Part shown: in pieces, positions 43,195 through 51,775 of the stretch | Numbering within the stretch: position 1 is the first letter of the stretch | Layout: each line of letters begins with the position of its first letter | NCBI GenBank assembly: GCA_930633525.1 | Contig: CAKNFP010000002.1 | Coordinates: 1-64,000, forward strand | Direction of reading: 5' to 3' | DNA from: Hyphomicrobiales bacterium | GTDB lineage: Bacteria; Pseudomonadota; Alphaproteobacteria; Rhizobiales; Beijerinckiaceae | DNA: 64,000 nucleotides | Notes under the pieces: model-generated | The model's database searches: none | Seen by the model: only the letters and a program-made list of their open reading frames with translations | What the model was told of the DNA's origin: nothing | Program-made: the position numbers and the translations under genes

Positions 43195-43271
43195 AATCAA
43201 GGGATGTGCCGTCGTCAATCCAACCGGGCAGAGGCTAGGCGCCGCAGCCTTCCATAAGCCTGACACCGCGA

Positions 43272-44087
43272 TCACAGACCGACATCATAGAACATCTGGT
43301 CCATGCTCTTGGACGGCTCGATCGTGCGGTCGACCATGCCGACCTTGACTGCGGGCACGCCGGCGACTGTCGTGTATGGCGGTACTGAATGCAGCACAAC
43401 CGATCCCGCGCCCACCCGCGCGCCATGGCCAATCTCGATGTCACCGAGCAGGATCGCGCCAGCGCCGATGAGGACGCCCGAGCGCACCTTGGGATGCCTC
43501 TCGCAGTTTCGGCTACCGGTGCCGCCCAGGGTGACGCCTTGCAGCAGCGACACATCGTCCTCGATCTCGCTGGTCTCTCCGATGACGATACCCGTCGCAT
43601 GATCGAGGAAGATGCCGCGCCCGATCTTCACTGCCGGATGGATATCGACCTGCAGCGCCTCGGAGGCGGCGCTCTGGACGGCGAAGGAGAGATCCTTGCG
43701 TCCCTCGCGCCAGAGCCAGTGGGAGACGCGATAGGCCTGCAGGGCATGGAAACCCTTGAAATGCAGCAACGGCTCCAGATAGCGCGTCGTGGCGGGATCC
43801 CGATCAAGAACGGCTGCCAGGTCCGCCCGCATGGCCTGCCGCATGTCGCGATCGGCGCGAAGGGCCTGTGAAAAAACGGCATTGATCAGAGCGGGCGGCA
43901 GGAAATCATGGGCGATGCGGTTAGCGACGCGCGCAGCGACGGCCTCTTCCAGGCTGCTGTGATGAAGGATGCCCGCATAGAGCAAGCTCGCCAGTTCAGG
44001 TTCATGCGCGACGCCCTCGCGCGCTTCGGCCTGGATCGTGAGCCAGATCGGATCGGCCAGAGCGATATTCTGACGAGCGGAACGCAT
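43272..44087 (-). CDS. cysE: Serine O-acetyltransferase
   Basis: Catalyses acetyl transfer from acetyl-CoA to L-serine, the entry to cysteine synthesis. The protein has 271 residues with an N-terminal helical domain (ADPIWLTIQAEAREGVAHEP) and a left-handed beta-helix of hexapeptide repeats. The signature is VDIHPAVKIGRGIFLDHATG followed by VIGETSEIEDDVSLLQGVTL; the catalytic Asp/His pair lies in FLDHATG, with ERHPKVRSGVLIGAGAILLG after it. AGAGGAAA lies 6 bases before the ATG. Located 105 bases upstream of the Rrf2 gene and next to the sulfonate-type importer, it supplies O-acetylserine, the acceptor for sulfide released by the cluster's monooxygenases. Confidence 0.96.
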   Translation of the reverse strand: MRSARQNIALADPIWLTIQAEAREGVAHEPELASLLYAGILHHSSLEEAVAARVANRIAHDFLPPALINAVFSQALRADRDMRQAMRADLAAVLDRDPATTRYLEPLLHFKGFHALQAYRVSHWLWREGRKDLSFAVQSAASEALQVDIHPAVKIGRGIFLDHATGIVIGETSEIEDDVSLLQGVTLGGTGSRNCERHPKVRSGVLIGAGAILLGDIEIGHGARVGAGSVVLHSVPPYTTVAGVPAVKVGMVDRTIEPSKSMDQMFYDVGL

Positions 44088-44180
44088 CTCGATTTCCTCT
44101 ACTATCCAACTTCACGCGCCACCGCCAACGGCCGTGCGGAGGTCCCGTCCGAGCATCGGCGAGCGGGTTAGGTCCGTTCG

Positions 44181-44191
44181 TATACTAAATC
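44181..44191. promoter_or_regulatory. ATACTAAATCG-type motif upstream of cysE
   Basis: TATACTAAATC at 44181-44191 shares the 11-base string ATACTAAATCG (44182-44192) with the sulfur divergon promoter (46787-46797). It lies about 95 bases upstream of the cysE start in a 174-base gap. It may mark joint sulfur-starvation control. No other feature is evident in that gap. Confidence 0.45.
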
Positions 44192-44261
44192 GACCGCTTT
44201 AATCATATAGGCGCCATTCTCCGTATTTCACGGTCCACAGGGCTTCACTATGGAGGGAGGC

Positions 44262-45044
44262 TCAGCCGCCATCGCGCCAGGACAGGGCATGCCGCTCGAT
44301 GCGCTCGGCGGTGGCGTTCATGGCAAAGCCGACAAGGCCGAGGATGACGACGCCGAGCATCACCAGATCCATCTCGAAACGCTCCCGGCCTGCGATGATC
44401 AGGCCGCCGATGCCGGGGCCGACCGCCATGAAATATTCCGCCCCGACCGTTGCCAGCCAGGAATAGATCAGCGCCAGGTGGACACCGGTGAGGATGGAAG
44501 GGACTGCGGCGGGTAGATAAACCCGCCGGATCAGCTGCAGGCGGCTGAAGCGCAGGGCCCTCGCCACTTCGATGATGGGCGCGGGCGCGCTGCGCATGCC
44601 TTCGATCGTGTTGAGCGCCACAGGAATGAAGGCCGCCAGGGCGATGAAGGCGATTTTGGCGGTCTCCGCAAAGCCGCACCAGATCGAGATGATGGGGATC
44701 CAGGCGAGCACGGCAATCTGTTTGGCTGCATGGAATGTCGGGCCGATCAGGCGTTCGGCGAGCCGTGACAGCCCCAGCAGCATGCCGAAGGCTATGCCTG
44801 CCAAGGTCCCGATGGCAAAGCCGGTCAGATTGCGCGCGAGGCTGGCCGCGAGATGGGTGAAGAGATCGCCTGAGACCATCTCATGCCAGGCGGTTGCCGC
44901 GATTTTTTCCAGCGGTGGCAGGAAGCGCGGATCGATAAGGCCGACATGGCTGGAGATTTCCCAGAACAGGAAAATCGCGACCGGAAGCGCAAGGCCGCGC
45001 CAGCGGCGGCTTGACTGTGGATGAATCTCGGTCGCAAGGGTCAT
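44262..45044 (-). CDS. Sulfonate/nitrate/taurine-type ABC transporter permease
   Basis: Membrane permease of 260 residues, about six hydrophobic segments, SsuC/TauC family. The EAA-type cytoplasmic loop reads EVARALRFSRLQLIRRVYLP, preceded by PVALNTIEGMRSAP. The start overlaps the stop of the neighbouring permease gene (ATGA at 45041-45044). Last gene of the minus-strand transporter operon with the 45041 permease and 45875 ATPase. Two different permeases and one ATPase suggest a heterodimeric channel, served by one or both binding proteins encoded on the other strand. Confidence 0.92.
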   Translation of the reverse strand: MTLATEIHPQSSRRWRGLALPVAIFLFWEISSHVGLIDPRFLPPLEKIAATAWHEMVSGDLFTHLAASLARNLTGFAIGTLAGIAFGMLLGLSRLAERLIGPTFHAAKQIAVLAWIPIISIWCGFAETAKIAFIALAAFIPVALNTIEGMRSAPAPIIEVARALRFSRLQLIRRVYLPAAVPSILTGVHLALIYSWLATVGAEYFMAVGPGIGGLIIAGRERFEMDLVMLGVVILGLVGFAMNATAERIERHALSWRDGG

Positions 45045-45865
45045 GCGATCGTCTCCACGCGCCAGGATTGGAAATGAACCTCCACACGCGCGAGGATGGC
45101 GTCCATCGCATAGCCGACGATGCCGATGACGATCATCGCGAAGATCATGATGTCGAGCCAGAACATCTGGCGGCCCCAGACCAGCAGATAGCCCAGCCCC
45201 TCGGACGAAGCGAGGAGCTCGACGGCGACCAGGGCCGTCCACGCCTTGGTCAGGCTATAGCGGATGCCGGTGAAGATCTGCGGCACGGCGGCGGGAAGGA
45301 TGAGCCGCCGGAGCCGTTGCCAATGGGTGAGTCGGAACGCATCCGCCACCTCCATATAGCCTTTGGGGATCGAGCGGATGCCGGCCGCCGTGTTCAACAC
45401 CACGGGAACGAAGGCGGCCTTGGCGATGATGACGATCTTCAGTGCCTCGCCGATCCCGAGAAAGAGCATGAGCAGCGGAATCCAGCCGAGGGTCGGAACC
45501 TGCGCGATCGCCGTGAAGGTCGGCCGCACATAGTCATCGACGATGGGGAACAAGCCCATGGCGAGGCCGAGCGCCAGGCCGACGCCGGCGCCGATGGCAA
45601 AGCCCAGCGCGACGCGCGCGGCGCTGTAGCCGATATGCTGAAGCAGATCACCGCCCTTGATGGTTTCGACTGCGGCCTGCCAGACATAGGACGGCGGTGG
45701 CAGAATTTGTTCGGGCAGCCAGCCGCGCGCCGAAGCCCAGCTCCAGATCAACAGGATTGCGAGTGGAAAGAGGAGAGCGACGGCGACCGTGCTCGCCCGG
45801 TTGAAGATCGCGGCAACGGCAGGGGGCGCGGTGCCTTGTCGGAGAGGGATGACCTGCTCGCTCAT
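45041..45865 (-). CDS. Sulfonate/nitrate/taurine-type ABC transporter permease
   Basis: Second permease, 274 residues with six hydrophobic segments, SsuC family: VALLFPLAILLIWSWASARG at the N-terminus, PTFTAIAQVPTLGWIPLLML in the middle, and an EAA loop reading EVADAFRLTHWQRLRRLILP. It starts 9 bases after the ATPase gene and overlaps the next permease. Sequence divergence from its partner indicates an old duplication, in contrast to single-permease SsuABC systems. Confidence 0.93.
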   Translation of the reverse strand: MSEQVIPLRQGTAPPAVAAIFNRASTVAVALLFPLAILLIWSWASARGWLPEQILPPPSYVWQAAVETIKGGDLLQHIGYSAARVALGFAIGAGVGLALGLAMGLFPIVDDYVRPTFTAIAQVPTLGWIPLLMLFLGIGEALKIVIIAKAAFVPVVLNTAAGIRSIPKGYMEVADAFRLTHWQRLRRLILPAAVPQIFTGIRYSLTKAWTALVAVELLASSEGLGYLLVWGRQMFWLDIMIFAMIVIGIVGYAMDAILARVEVHFQSWRVETIA

Positions 45866-45874
45866 CGGTAAGCC

Positions 45875-46708
45875 TCAAGCTGTAAGGGCGGTGTCGCCGA
45901 TTGGCAGGGAGCGCCAGCGATCCGTCACCTCGGCGGCTTCCACCGATGGCGCGTTACCGCTGACCGTTTCAAGCGCGTCGAGAACGACATTCCGCAGGCG
46001 CACGAGTTCTTCCGAGCGTCTGTTGCGCAAGCGCGGCAGGTCGATATCGAAGATATGGGCGATACGGCCGGGGCGCGGCGCCATCACGACGACCCGGTCA
46101 CCGAGAAGCACGGCCTCGTCGACATCATGGGTAACGAGGATCGTCGTGATCCTCTCGTGAGCCCAGATGCGCTGCAATTCGTCCTGCAGATGGGCGCGGG
46201 TGAGCGCATCAAGCGCGCCGAAGGGTTCATCGAGGAGGAGGACGCTCGGTCGGTTGACGAGACCGCGGGCGATCGCGACACGCTGCGCCATTCCCCCCGA
46301 CAGTTGCCGCGGCAACGCCTTGGCGAAGGCCGACAGGCCGACGAGGGCGAGATGGCTGCCAACGGTGCGCCGTCTGGCGGCCGCATCGAGCGGCGCATTC
46401 TCCAGCCCGAGCGCGACATTCTGTTCAACCGTCAGCCAGGGGAAGAGCCGCGGCTCCTGGAAGACGAGGCCGCGGTCGAGGCTTGGCCCCGCCACGGGCT
46501 GGCCGCCGTGCAGAACCTCGCCCTCGCCGGCGTCGAGGCCGGCAATGATCCGCAGGAGCGTGGATTTCCCGCATCCGCTCGCGCCGACGATCGTCACGAA
46601 CGAGCCGGGCGCGATGTCGAGATCGATGTCGCTGAGCGCGGTCAGAGCTGACCCGTCCACATGGAATGTCTTGTTCACGGCGCGAATTGCCAAGCGATTT
46701 TCAGCCAA
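45875..46708 (-). CDS. Sulfonate/nitrate/taurine-type ABC transporter ATP-binding protein
   Basis: ATPase of 277 residues, SsuB/TauB type. Walker A GASGCGKSTLLRIIAGL, Q-loop VFQEPRLFPWLTVEQNVALG, signature LSGGMAQRVAIARGLV, Walker B LLLDEPFGALDALTR, and switch VTHDVDEAVLLGDRVVVM. A TTG start at 46706-46708 is supported by GGAGG 6 bases before it; no ATG or GTG is suitably placed. First gene of the minus-strand transporter operon and divergent from the monooxygenase gene at 46813, sharing the phased-repeat promoter region between them. Confidence 0.94.
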   Translation of the reverse strand: MAENRLAIRAVNKTFHVDGSALTALSDIDLDIAPGSFVTIVGASGCGKSTLLRIIAGLDAGEGEVLHGGQPVAGPSLDRGLVFQEPRLFPWLTVEQNVALGLENAPLDAAARRRTVGSHLALVGLSAFAKALPRQLSGGMAQRVAIARGLVNRPSVLLLDEPFGALDALTRAHLQDELQRIWAHERITTILVTHDVDEAVLLGDRVVVMAPRPGRIAHIFDIDLPRLRNRRSEELVRLRNVVLDALETVSGNAPSVEAAEVTDRWRSLPIGDTALTA

Positions 46709-46755
46709 CGTCCACCTCCAGCCGGGCGGTCAGGCGCTCTTCCGCAGAGCGTCAA

Positions 46756-46793
46756 ACTAATAATTGACTAAATCTATAAACTAAGAATACTAA
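46756..46793. promoter_or_regulatory. Phased ACTAA repeats and promoter in the sulfur divergon
   Basis: ACTAA occurs at 46756, 46767, 46780 and 46789 (steps 11, 13, 9), in an AT-rich stretch between the transporter ATPase and the first monooxygenase gene. A promoter reading right, TTGACT (46764-46769), 16 bases, AATACT (46786-46791), overlaps the array. The last unit, extended as ATACTAAATCG, recurs upstream of cysE (44182-44192). Near-helical spacing suggests cooperative activator binding; the regulator could be the Rrf2 protein or a CysB-type factor encoded elsewhere. Confidence 0.55.
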
Positions 46794-46812
46794 ATCGGCA
46801 AGGAGAATGGAT

Positions 46813-48183
46813 ATGCCTGAAGCTGAGCACCGCAAAACCGGGAAGAGGCTTGCATTGGGAGCCTTCCTGCATACGGATGGGCATCACATAGGGGCATGGC
46901 GCACGCCCGATGCGCCGCCGGGTGCGGCGTTCGATTTCGCCCATTACGTGCGCCTCGCCCAATCGGCCGAGCGGGCCAAGTTCGATCTCGTCTTTCTCGC
47001 CGACAGTTCCTCGATCCGCTTTCCCGAAAGCCCGGCCCTGCATCACACATCCCGGGCCGCTCACCTTGAACCGTTCACGCTTCTCTCGGCGTTGGCACCA
47101 CTGACGCGGCGGGTGGGGCTCGTCGCGACGGCCTCCACCACCTATAACGACCCGTTCAATCTGGCGCGGCGCTTCGCCTCGCTCGATCTTCTCAGCGGCG
47201 GGCGGGCAGGCTGGAACCTTGTCACGTCGGTCAACGAGGCCGAGCCGTTCAATTTCGGGCTCGAGGCACCGCTCGCCCATGACGAGCGCTACCGGCGCGC
47301 GGCCGAATTCGCGGCTGTCGTCGAGGGCCTGTGGGACAGCTGGGATGAGGGCGCTTTCCATTTCGACAAGGCCGAAGGCGTTTATTTCGATCCCGCAAAG
47401 CTGCATGTGCTCGACCATCGTGGCCCCTATTTCCAGGTGCGCGGCCCCCTCAATGTCCGTCCGTCACCGCAGGGCCGGCCGGTGCTGGTGCAGGCCGGTG
47501 CCTCGCAGGATGGGCGGGATCTGGCGGCGCGCAGCGCCGAGGTCATCTTCTCCGCGCATCAGACCTTCGCGGAGGCCCGAGAATTTTATGCGGACGTGAA
47601 GGGCCGGCTTGCGCTCTACGGACGCGAGCCCGATGATTTGAAAATTCTGCCCGGCGTCCTGCCCGTGGTCGGGCGAACGGAAGCCGAGGCCCGCGAGAAA
47701 TTCGAGGCGTTGCAGGCTTTGGTGGACCCGGTCGTCGGGCTGTCGATGCTCAACACCATCAATGCAGGGGTCGACCTGTCCGCCTATCCGCTCGATGGGC
47801 CTCTTCCCGACCTTCCGGAAAGTAACTCCGGCAAATCCCGGCAGCGGCTGCTTGTCGATCTCGCCCGGCGCGAAAACCTGACGATCAGGCAGCTCTATCT
47901 GCGCATCGCGGGCGCGCGCGGGCATTGGCAGATCGTCGGTACTGCGGCGCAGATCGTCGATGAGCTGGAATATCATTTCGTCAATGGTGCCGCCGACGGC
48001 TTCAACGTGATGCCGCCGCAGCTGCCGGCCGGTCTCGACGATTTCATCGCGCTGGTCGTGCCCGAGCTGCAAAGGCGCGGCCTGTTCCGCACCGAATACG
48101 AGGGCAAGACGCTGCGCGACCATCTGGGCCTTCGCCGCCCGCCGCGCCGGCAGGTGGTCCCGCCCGCGGTTGCTGCCGCATAG
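46813..48183 (+). CDS. LLM-class flavin-dependent monooxygenase (NtaA/SnaA/DszA family)
   Basis: FMNH2-dependent monooxygenase of 456 residues in the nitrilotriacetate/dibenzothiophene-sulfone branch of the bacterial luciferase superfamily. Typical segments: GAFLHTDGHHIGAWRTPDAP at the N-terminus, AERAKFDLVFLADSSSIRFP, YNDPFNLARRFASLDLLSGG followed by RAGWNLVTSVNE, and QGRPVLVQAGASQDGRDLAA. I chose the ATG at 46813 with AGGAG 7 bases before; an ATG at 46807 is too close to that site. It probably splits a C-S bond of an organosulfur compound for sulfur supply. The NADH:flavin reductase it needs is not in the window. Confidence 0.9.
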   Translation: MPEAEHRKTGKRLALGAFLHTDGHHIGAWRTPDAPPGAAFDFAHYVRLAQSAERAKFDLVFLADSSSIRFPESPALHHTSRAAHLEPFTLLSALAPLTRRVGLVATASTTYNDPFNLARRFASLDLLSGGRAGWNLVTSVNEAEPFNFGLEAPLAHDERYRRAAEFAAVVEGLWDSWDEGAFHFDKAEGVYFDPAKLHVLDHRGPYFQVRGPLNVRPSPQGRPVLVQAGASQDGRDLAARSAEVIFSAHQTFAEAREFYADVKGRLALYGREPDDLKILPGVLPVVGRTEAEAREKFEALQALVDPVVGLSMLNTINAGVDLSAYPLDGPLPDLPESNSGKSRQRLLVDLARRENLTIRQLYLRIAGARGHWQIVGTAAQIVDELEYHFVNGAADGFNVMPPQLPAGLDDFIALVVPELQRRGLFRTEYEGKTLRDHLGLRRPPRRQVVPPAVAAA

Positions 48184-48189
48184 GAGACA

Positions 48190-49557
48190 ATGATGAGCAA
48201 GTCGGCATCGGCGCGCGGGCAATTCAGCCTCGGCGCCTTCCTCCATCCGTCGGGGCATCATGTGGCTGCCTGGCGACATCCGGACGCGTTGCCCGACGGC
48301 GGCGTCAATATCGAGAATTACGCGCGCCTGGCGCGCCTGGCGGAGGCGGCCAAATTCGATCTCGTGTTCCTGGCGGACACCGCCGGCGTCAGCGATCGCA
48401 ATATCGCCTACATCAGCCGCACCACGCGCGCCTCGCTGTTCGAGCCGCTGACCCTGCTCTCGGCCCTTTCCGCCGTCACCGAGACGATCGGCCTGATCGC
48501 CACGGTCTCGACCAGTTTCAACGAGCCCTTCAACATGGCGCGCTATTTCGCCTCGCTCGACCAGATCAGCGGTGGGCGATCGGGCTGGAATCTGGTGACA
48601 TCAGGCACGGAGCTGGAGGCAGCGAACTTCAGCCTGCCGGCCCATTACCGCCATGCCGAACGCTACCGCCGCGCCGGCGAATTCGCCGATGTGGTCAAGG
48701 GGCTCTGGGACAGCTGGGACGATGATGCCTTTCTCTTCGACAAGGAGAACGGCGTCTATTCCGATCCCGCCAAGCTCCATGCGCTGAACCATCGCGGCGA
48801 GCATTTTGCCGTCAGAGGTCCGCTTGGCGTCCCGCGTTCTCCGCAAGGACAGCCCGTGCTGGTGCAGGCGGGTTCGTCGGCCGACGGTCGCGATCTCGCC
48901 GCCCGAACCGCCGAGGTCATCTTCACGGCGCAGCAGACGCTGACTGATGCCCAGGAATTCTACGGCGATGTCAAGGAGCGCCTGCGCTCCTTTGGCCGCG
49001 CGCCGGAGGACCTGAAGATCCTGCCGGGGGTGTTCCCGGTGGTCGGACGCAGCGAGGACGAAGCGCGGGAGAAATTCGAGCTCTTGCAGTCGCTCGTCCA
49101 TCCGGTGGTCGGGCTCGCGTATATCGCGCAGCATCTCGGCGGGGTCGATCTCTCGGGCTATCCGCTCGATGGTCCGGTGCCGGACGTTCTGCCAGAGACG
49201 AATGGCGGCAAGAGTCGCCAGCAACTGCTGCTCGATCTCGCCCGGCGCGAGAACCTCAGCATACGCCAGCTCTATCTGCGGATCGCCGGGGCGCGGGGCC
49301 ATTGGCAGCTTGTCGGCACGCCCAAGCAGATCGCGGATGAACTGGAGGAGCGTTTCGTGTCGTTCGGCGCGGACGGCTTCAATGTGATGCCGCCGTCTCC
49401 GACGGGTCTCGACGACTTCGTCGAACTCGTTCTTCCCGAGCTCAGACGTCGCGGCCTATTTCGCCATGAATACACCGGTCGCACGCTCCGCGATCATCTC
49501 GGCCTGCGCCGGCCCGCCAGTCGCTATGCGGCCTCCATCGCTCAGGCCGCCGAGTAA
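48190..49557 (+). CDS. LLM-class flavin-dependent monooxygenase (NtaA/SnaA/DszA family), tandem paralogue
   Basis: Second monooxygenase of 455 residues, closely similar to the upstream one along its whole length, for example GAFLHPSGHHVAAWRHPDAL, AEAAKFDLVFLADTAGVSDR, FNEPFNMARYFASLDQISGG and QGQPVLVQAGSSADGRDLAA. It starts 6 bases after the first stop (GGAG ribosome site, two adjacent ATGs). Side chains around the early substrate pocket differ (SSSIRFPESP versus TAGVSDRNIA), suggesting a different substrate range or a second reaction step. It precedes two binding-protein genes on the same strand. Confidence 0.9.
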   Translation: MMSKSASARGQFSLGAFLHPSGHHVAAWRHPDALPDGGVNIENYARLARLAEAAKFDLVFLADTAGVSDRNIAYISRTTRASLFEPLTLLSALSAVTETIGLIATVSTSFNEPFNMARYFASLDQISGGRSGWNLVTSGTELEAANFSLPAHYRHAERYRRAGEFADVVKGLWDSWDDDAFLFDKENGVYSDPAKLHALNHRGEHFAVRGPLGVPRSPQGQPVLVQAGSSADGRDLAARTAEVIFTAQQTLTDAQEFYGDVKERLRSFGRAPEDLKILPGVFPVVGRSEDEAREKFELLQSLVHPVVGLAYIAQHLGGVDLSGYPLDGPVPDVLPETNGGKSRQQLLLDLARRENLSIRQLYLRIAGARGHWQLVGTPKQIADELEERFVSFGADGFNVMPPSPTGLDDFVELVLPELRRRGLFRHEYTGRTLRDHLGLRRPASRYAASIAQAAE

Positions 49558-49582
49558 TTTTCCCCATCAAGGATTGCCCATC

Positions 49583-50665
49583 ATGAAAAGAACTTTGTCG
49601 CGCCTCCTCGTGGCGGCGGTGGCTTTGGCCGCGGCTTCGCCGGCCTTCGCCGAGCCTCTGACGGTCCGGGTCGGCTTTGCGGGTATCGGTGCCGATAACA
49701 GGCCCTATGTCGGCGGATCACCGCAGGCGACGGCGCGGGCTCTTGAGTTCTACGAGAAGGAATTCGCCGACGATCCCAATGTCAAAGTGGAATGGGTGTT
49801 CTTTCGTGGTGAAGGGCCGGCCGCCAACGAAGCCCTCGCGACGAACCAGATCGATATCGTAACGATCGGTGATCTGCCGTCGATCGTGCATCGCGCCGGG
49901 GGCGTCAAGACCAAGATCATCGCCGCCGACGGTGTTCACGCGCCCGTCTATATCGTTGCGAGGCCGGATCTCGACATAAAGACCATCGCTGACCTCAAGG
50001 GTCGTAAGGTCGGCTTTCACCGGGGTGTTTCGAGCCATCTGACGATCAGCCGTGTTCTCGCGAACCAGGGCCTGACCGAGAAGGATTTCAAGCTCGTCAG
50101 CCTGAATCCATCCGACCAGGTGGCGGCGCTTGCCAGTAAAGATATCGATGGAATTTTTGGCAGCACAGCACTGTTGCGCAATATACAGAACGGAACAGGC
50201 AAATTCGTATACACGACCCGCGGTCAGGATAAACCTTTCCAACGCAACAATTCGCTCATCGTGCGCGAAGAATTCGAGCAGGCCCATCCCGAAGTCGTGC
50301 AGCGGATTGTGAATGCTTTGGTCAAGTCGGCACGCTGGTCATCCGACGAAGCCAATCGCAAGGCGCTCTTCGAGGCCTGGGCGAAATCCGGCACGCCCCT
50401 CTCGGTCTATGAGGCTGATTTCGAGGGAGATCCGCTGAAATACCGTAATAGCCCGCTGATCGACCCCTATATCCGCGCGCATTTCGAGGTGCAGGCCAAG
50501 CTTGCGAAAGAATTCGGATTGATCCGCCGGGATATCACCATCGAAGACTGGTTCGAGCCGAGATATCTCGAAGCGGCGCTGAAGGCGCAGGGCCTGCAAG
50601 ATTACTGGACAGTCTACGCTCCGGACGGAAAGCCAGTGGCGGCCGCGACCGCGGTGACCCGTTGA
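49583..50665 (+). CDS. Sulfonate/nitrate/taurine-type substrate-binding protein
   Basis: Periplasmic binding protein of 360 residues, SsuA/TauA type. Signal peptide MKRTLSRLLVAAVALAAASP ending FAEP, then VRVGFAGIGADNRPYVGG. FFRGEGPAANEALATNQIDI, GDLPSIVHRAGGVKTKII, and TIADLKGRKVGFHRGVSSHL mark the fold. AAGGA lies before the ATG at 49583. It delivers a small oxyanion such as a sulfonate or sulfate ester to the importer at 44262-46708. It is paired with a paralogue 30 bases downstream. Confidence 0.92.
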   Translation: MKRTLSRLLVAAVALAAASPAFAEPLTVRVGFAGIGADNRPYVGGSPQATARALEFYEKEFADDPNVKVEWVFFRGEGPAANEALATNQIDIVTIGDLPSIVHRAGGVKTKIIAADGVHAPVYIVARPDLDIKTIADLKGRKVGFHRGVSSHLTISRVLANQGLTEKDFKLVSLNPSDQVAALASKDIDGIFGSTALLRNIQNGTGKFVYTTRGQDKPFQRNNSLIVREEFEQAHPEVVQRIVNALVKSARWSSDEANRKALFEAWAKSGTPLSVYEADFEGDPLKYRNSPLIDPYIRAHFEVQAKLAKEFGLIRRDITIEDWFEPRYLEAALKAQGLQDYWTVYAPDGKPVAAATAVTR

Positions 50666-50695
50666 GCACCAATTCTTATCGATGGAACTGATCCC

Positions 50696-51772
50696 ATGGC
50701 ACGCATCTCTTTCAAACCCGTCCTGGTCGCGCTGGCCGCGATTAGCGTCTGGGCTGCTCAGCCGGCCAAAGCGGCCGAGCCTCTGGTGATCCGGCTTGGC
50801 TACGCCGGCGTCGGCGCTGACAACCGCCAGTTTGCCAGCGGCAATACCTGGGCCACCGCCCATGCCGGTGGCTTCCTCGAGGAGGAGTTCAAGAACGATC
50901 CCCATATCAAGCTTGAGTGGTACTTCTTCCGCGGCGCGGGTCCGGCGGTGAACGAGGCGCTTGCCAACAAGCAGCTCGATTTCGCGTCGCAAGGCGACCT
51001 GCCCTCCATCATCGGCCGTTCCAACGGTCTCAAGACCAAACTCCTTCTTGTCGGTGGAACGCGTCGCCCGGTCTATCTCGCCGTGCCGAAGGGCTCCTCG
51101 ATCAAGACGATCGAAGATCTCAAGGGCCGCAAGGTCGCCCTCCAGCTCGGCACCAACAACCATTTGTCGGCTGCCAAGGTGCTGGCCGCGCACGGGCTTT
51201 CCGACAAGACGGTTTCGATCATCAACCTCGATGCCAGCGCCGCCAATGCCGCCCTCGCCAGCAAGGATGTCGATGCGGCCTTCGGCGACACAAGCTTTCT
51301 GCGCCTGAAGGAGCAGGGGCTCGTCGAGATCGCCTACAACAGCAACGAGGACAATCCGATCTTCAGCCGGACGGGCTCGACCTTCGTGACCGAAGACTTC
51401 GAGAAAGCCCATCCGGACATCACGGCCCGGGTGGTGAAGGCCTTCGTCAAGGCCGCCCAGTGGTCATCCGAGGAACAGAACCGCGAAGCGCTGATTGCGC
51501 TGTGGGCCAAATCCGGCACGCCGGAATCGATCCTGCGCGCCGACCTCGCGCCTGATCCGCTGGCGTTTCGTCATTCGCCGCTGATTGATCCCTTCATCAT
51601 CGCCCAATATCGCACGCGTGCCGCCCAATCCAAGGACTTCGGGCTGATCCGCCGGGATGTCAGCGTCGACGATTGGTTCGAGCCGAAATACCTGGATGCG
51701 GCGCTGAAGGAGCTTGGCCTGACCCGCTATTGGACGCGCTATGCGGACGACGGCAAGGCCCTGGTCAACTGA
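50696..51772 (+). CDS. Sulfonate/nitrate/taurine-type substrate-binding protein, tandem paralogue
   Basis: Binding protein of 358 residues, clearly duplicated from the upstream gene: VIRLGYAGVGADNRQFASGN, FFRGAGPAVNEALANKQLDF, GDLPSIIGRSNGLKTKLLL. Signal peptide with VLVALAAISVWAAQPAKA. Differences cluster in ligand-facing loops (HRGVSSHL upstream, QLGTNNHL here). Two binding proteins and two monooxygenases in the same unit suggest that each pair serves one class of organosulfur ligand. It is followed after 3 bases by the flavoprotein gene. Confidence 0.92.
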   Translation: MARISFKPVLVALAAISVWAAQPAKAAEPLVIRLGYAGVGADNRQFASGNTWATAHAGGFLEEEFKNDPHIKLEWYFFRGAGPAVNEALANKQLDFASQGDLPSIIGRSNGLKTKLLLVGGTRRPVYLAVPKGSSIKTIEDLKGRKVALQLGTNNHLSAAKVLAAHGLSDKTVSIINLDASAANAALASKDVDAAFGDTSFLRLKEQGLVEIAYNSNEDNPIFSRTGSTFVTEDFEKAHPDITARVVKAFVKAAQWSSEEQNREALIALWAKSGTPESILRADLAPDPLAFRHSPLIDPFIIAQYRTRAAQSKDFGLIRRDVSVDDWFEPKYLDAALKELGLTRYWTRYADDGKALVN

Positions 51773-51775
51773 GCC

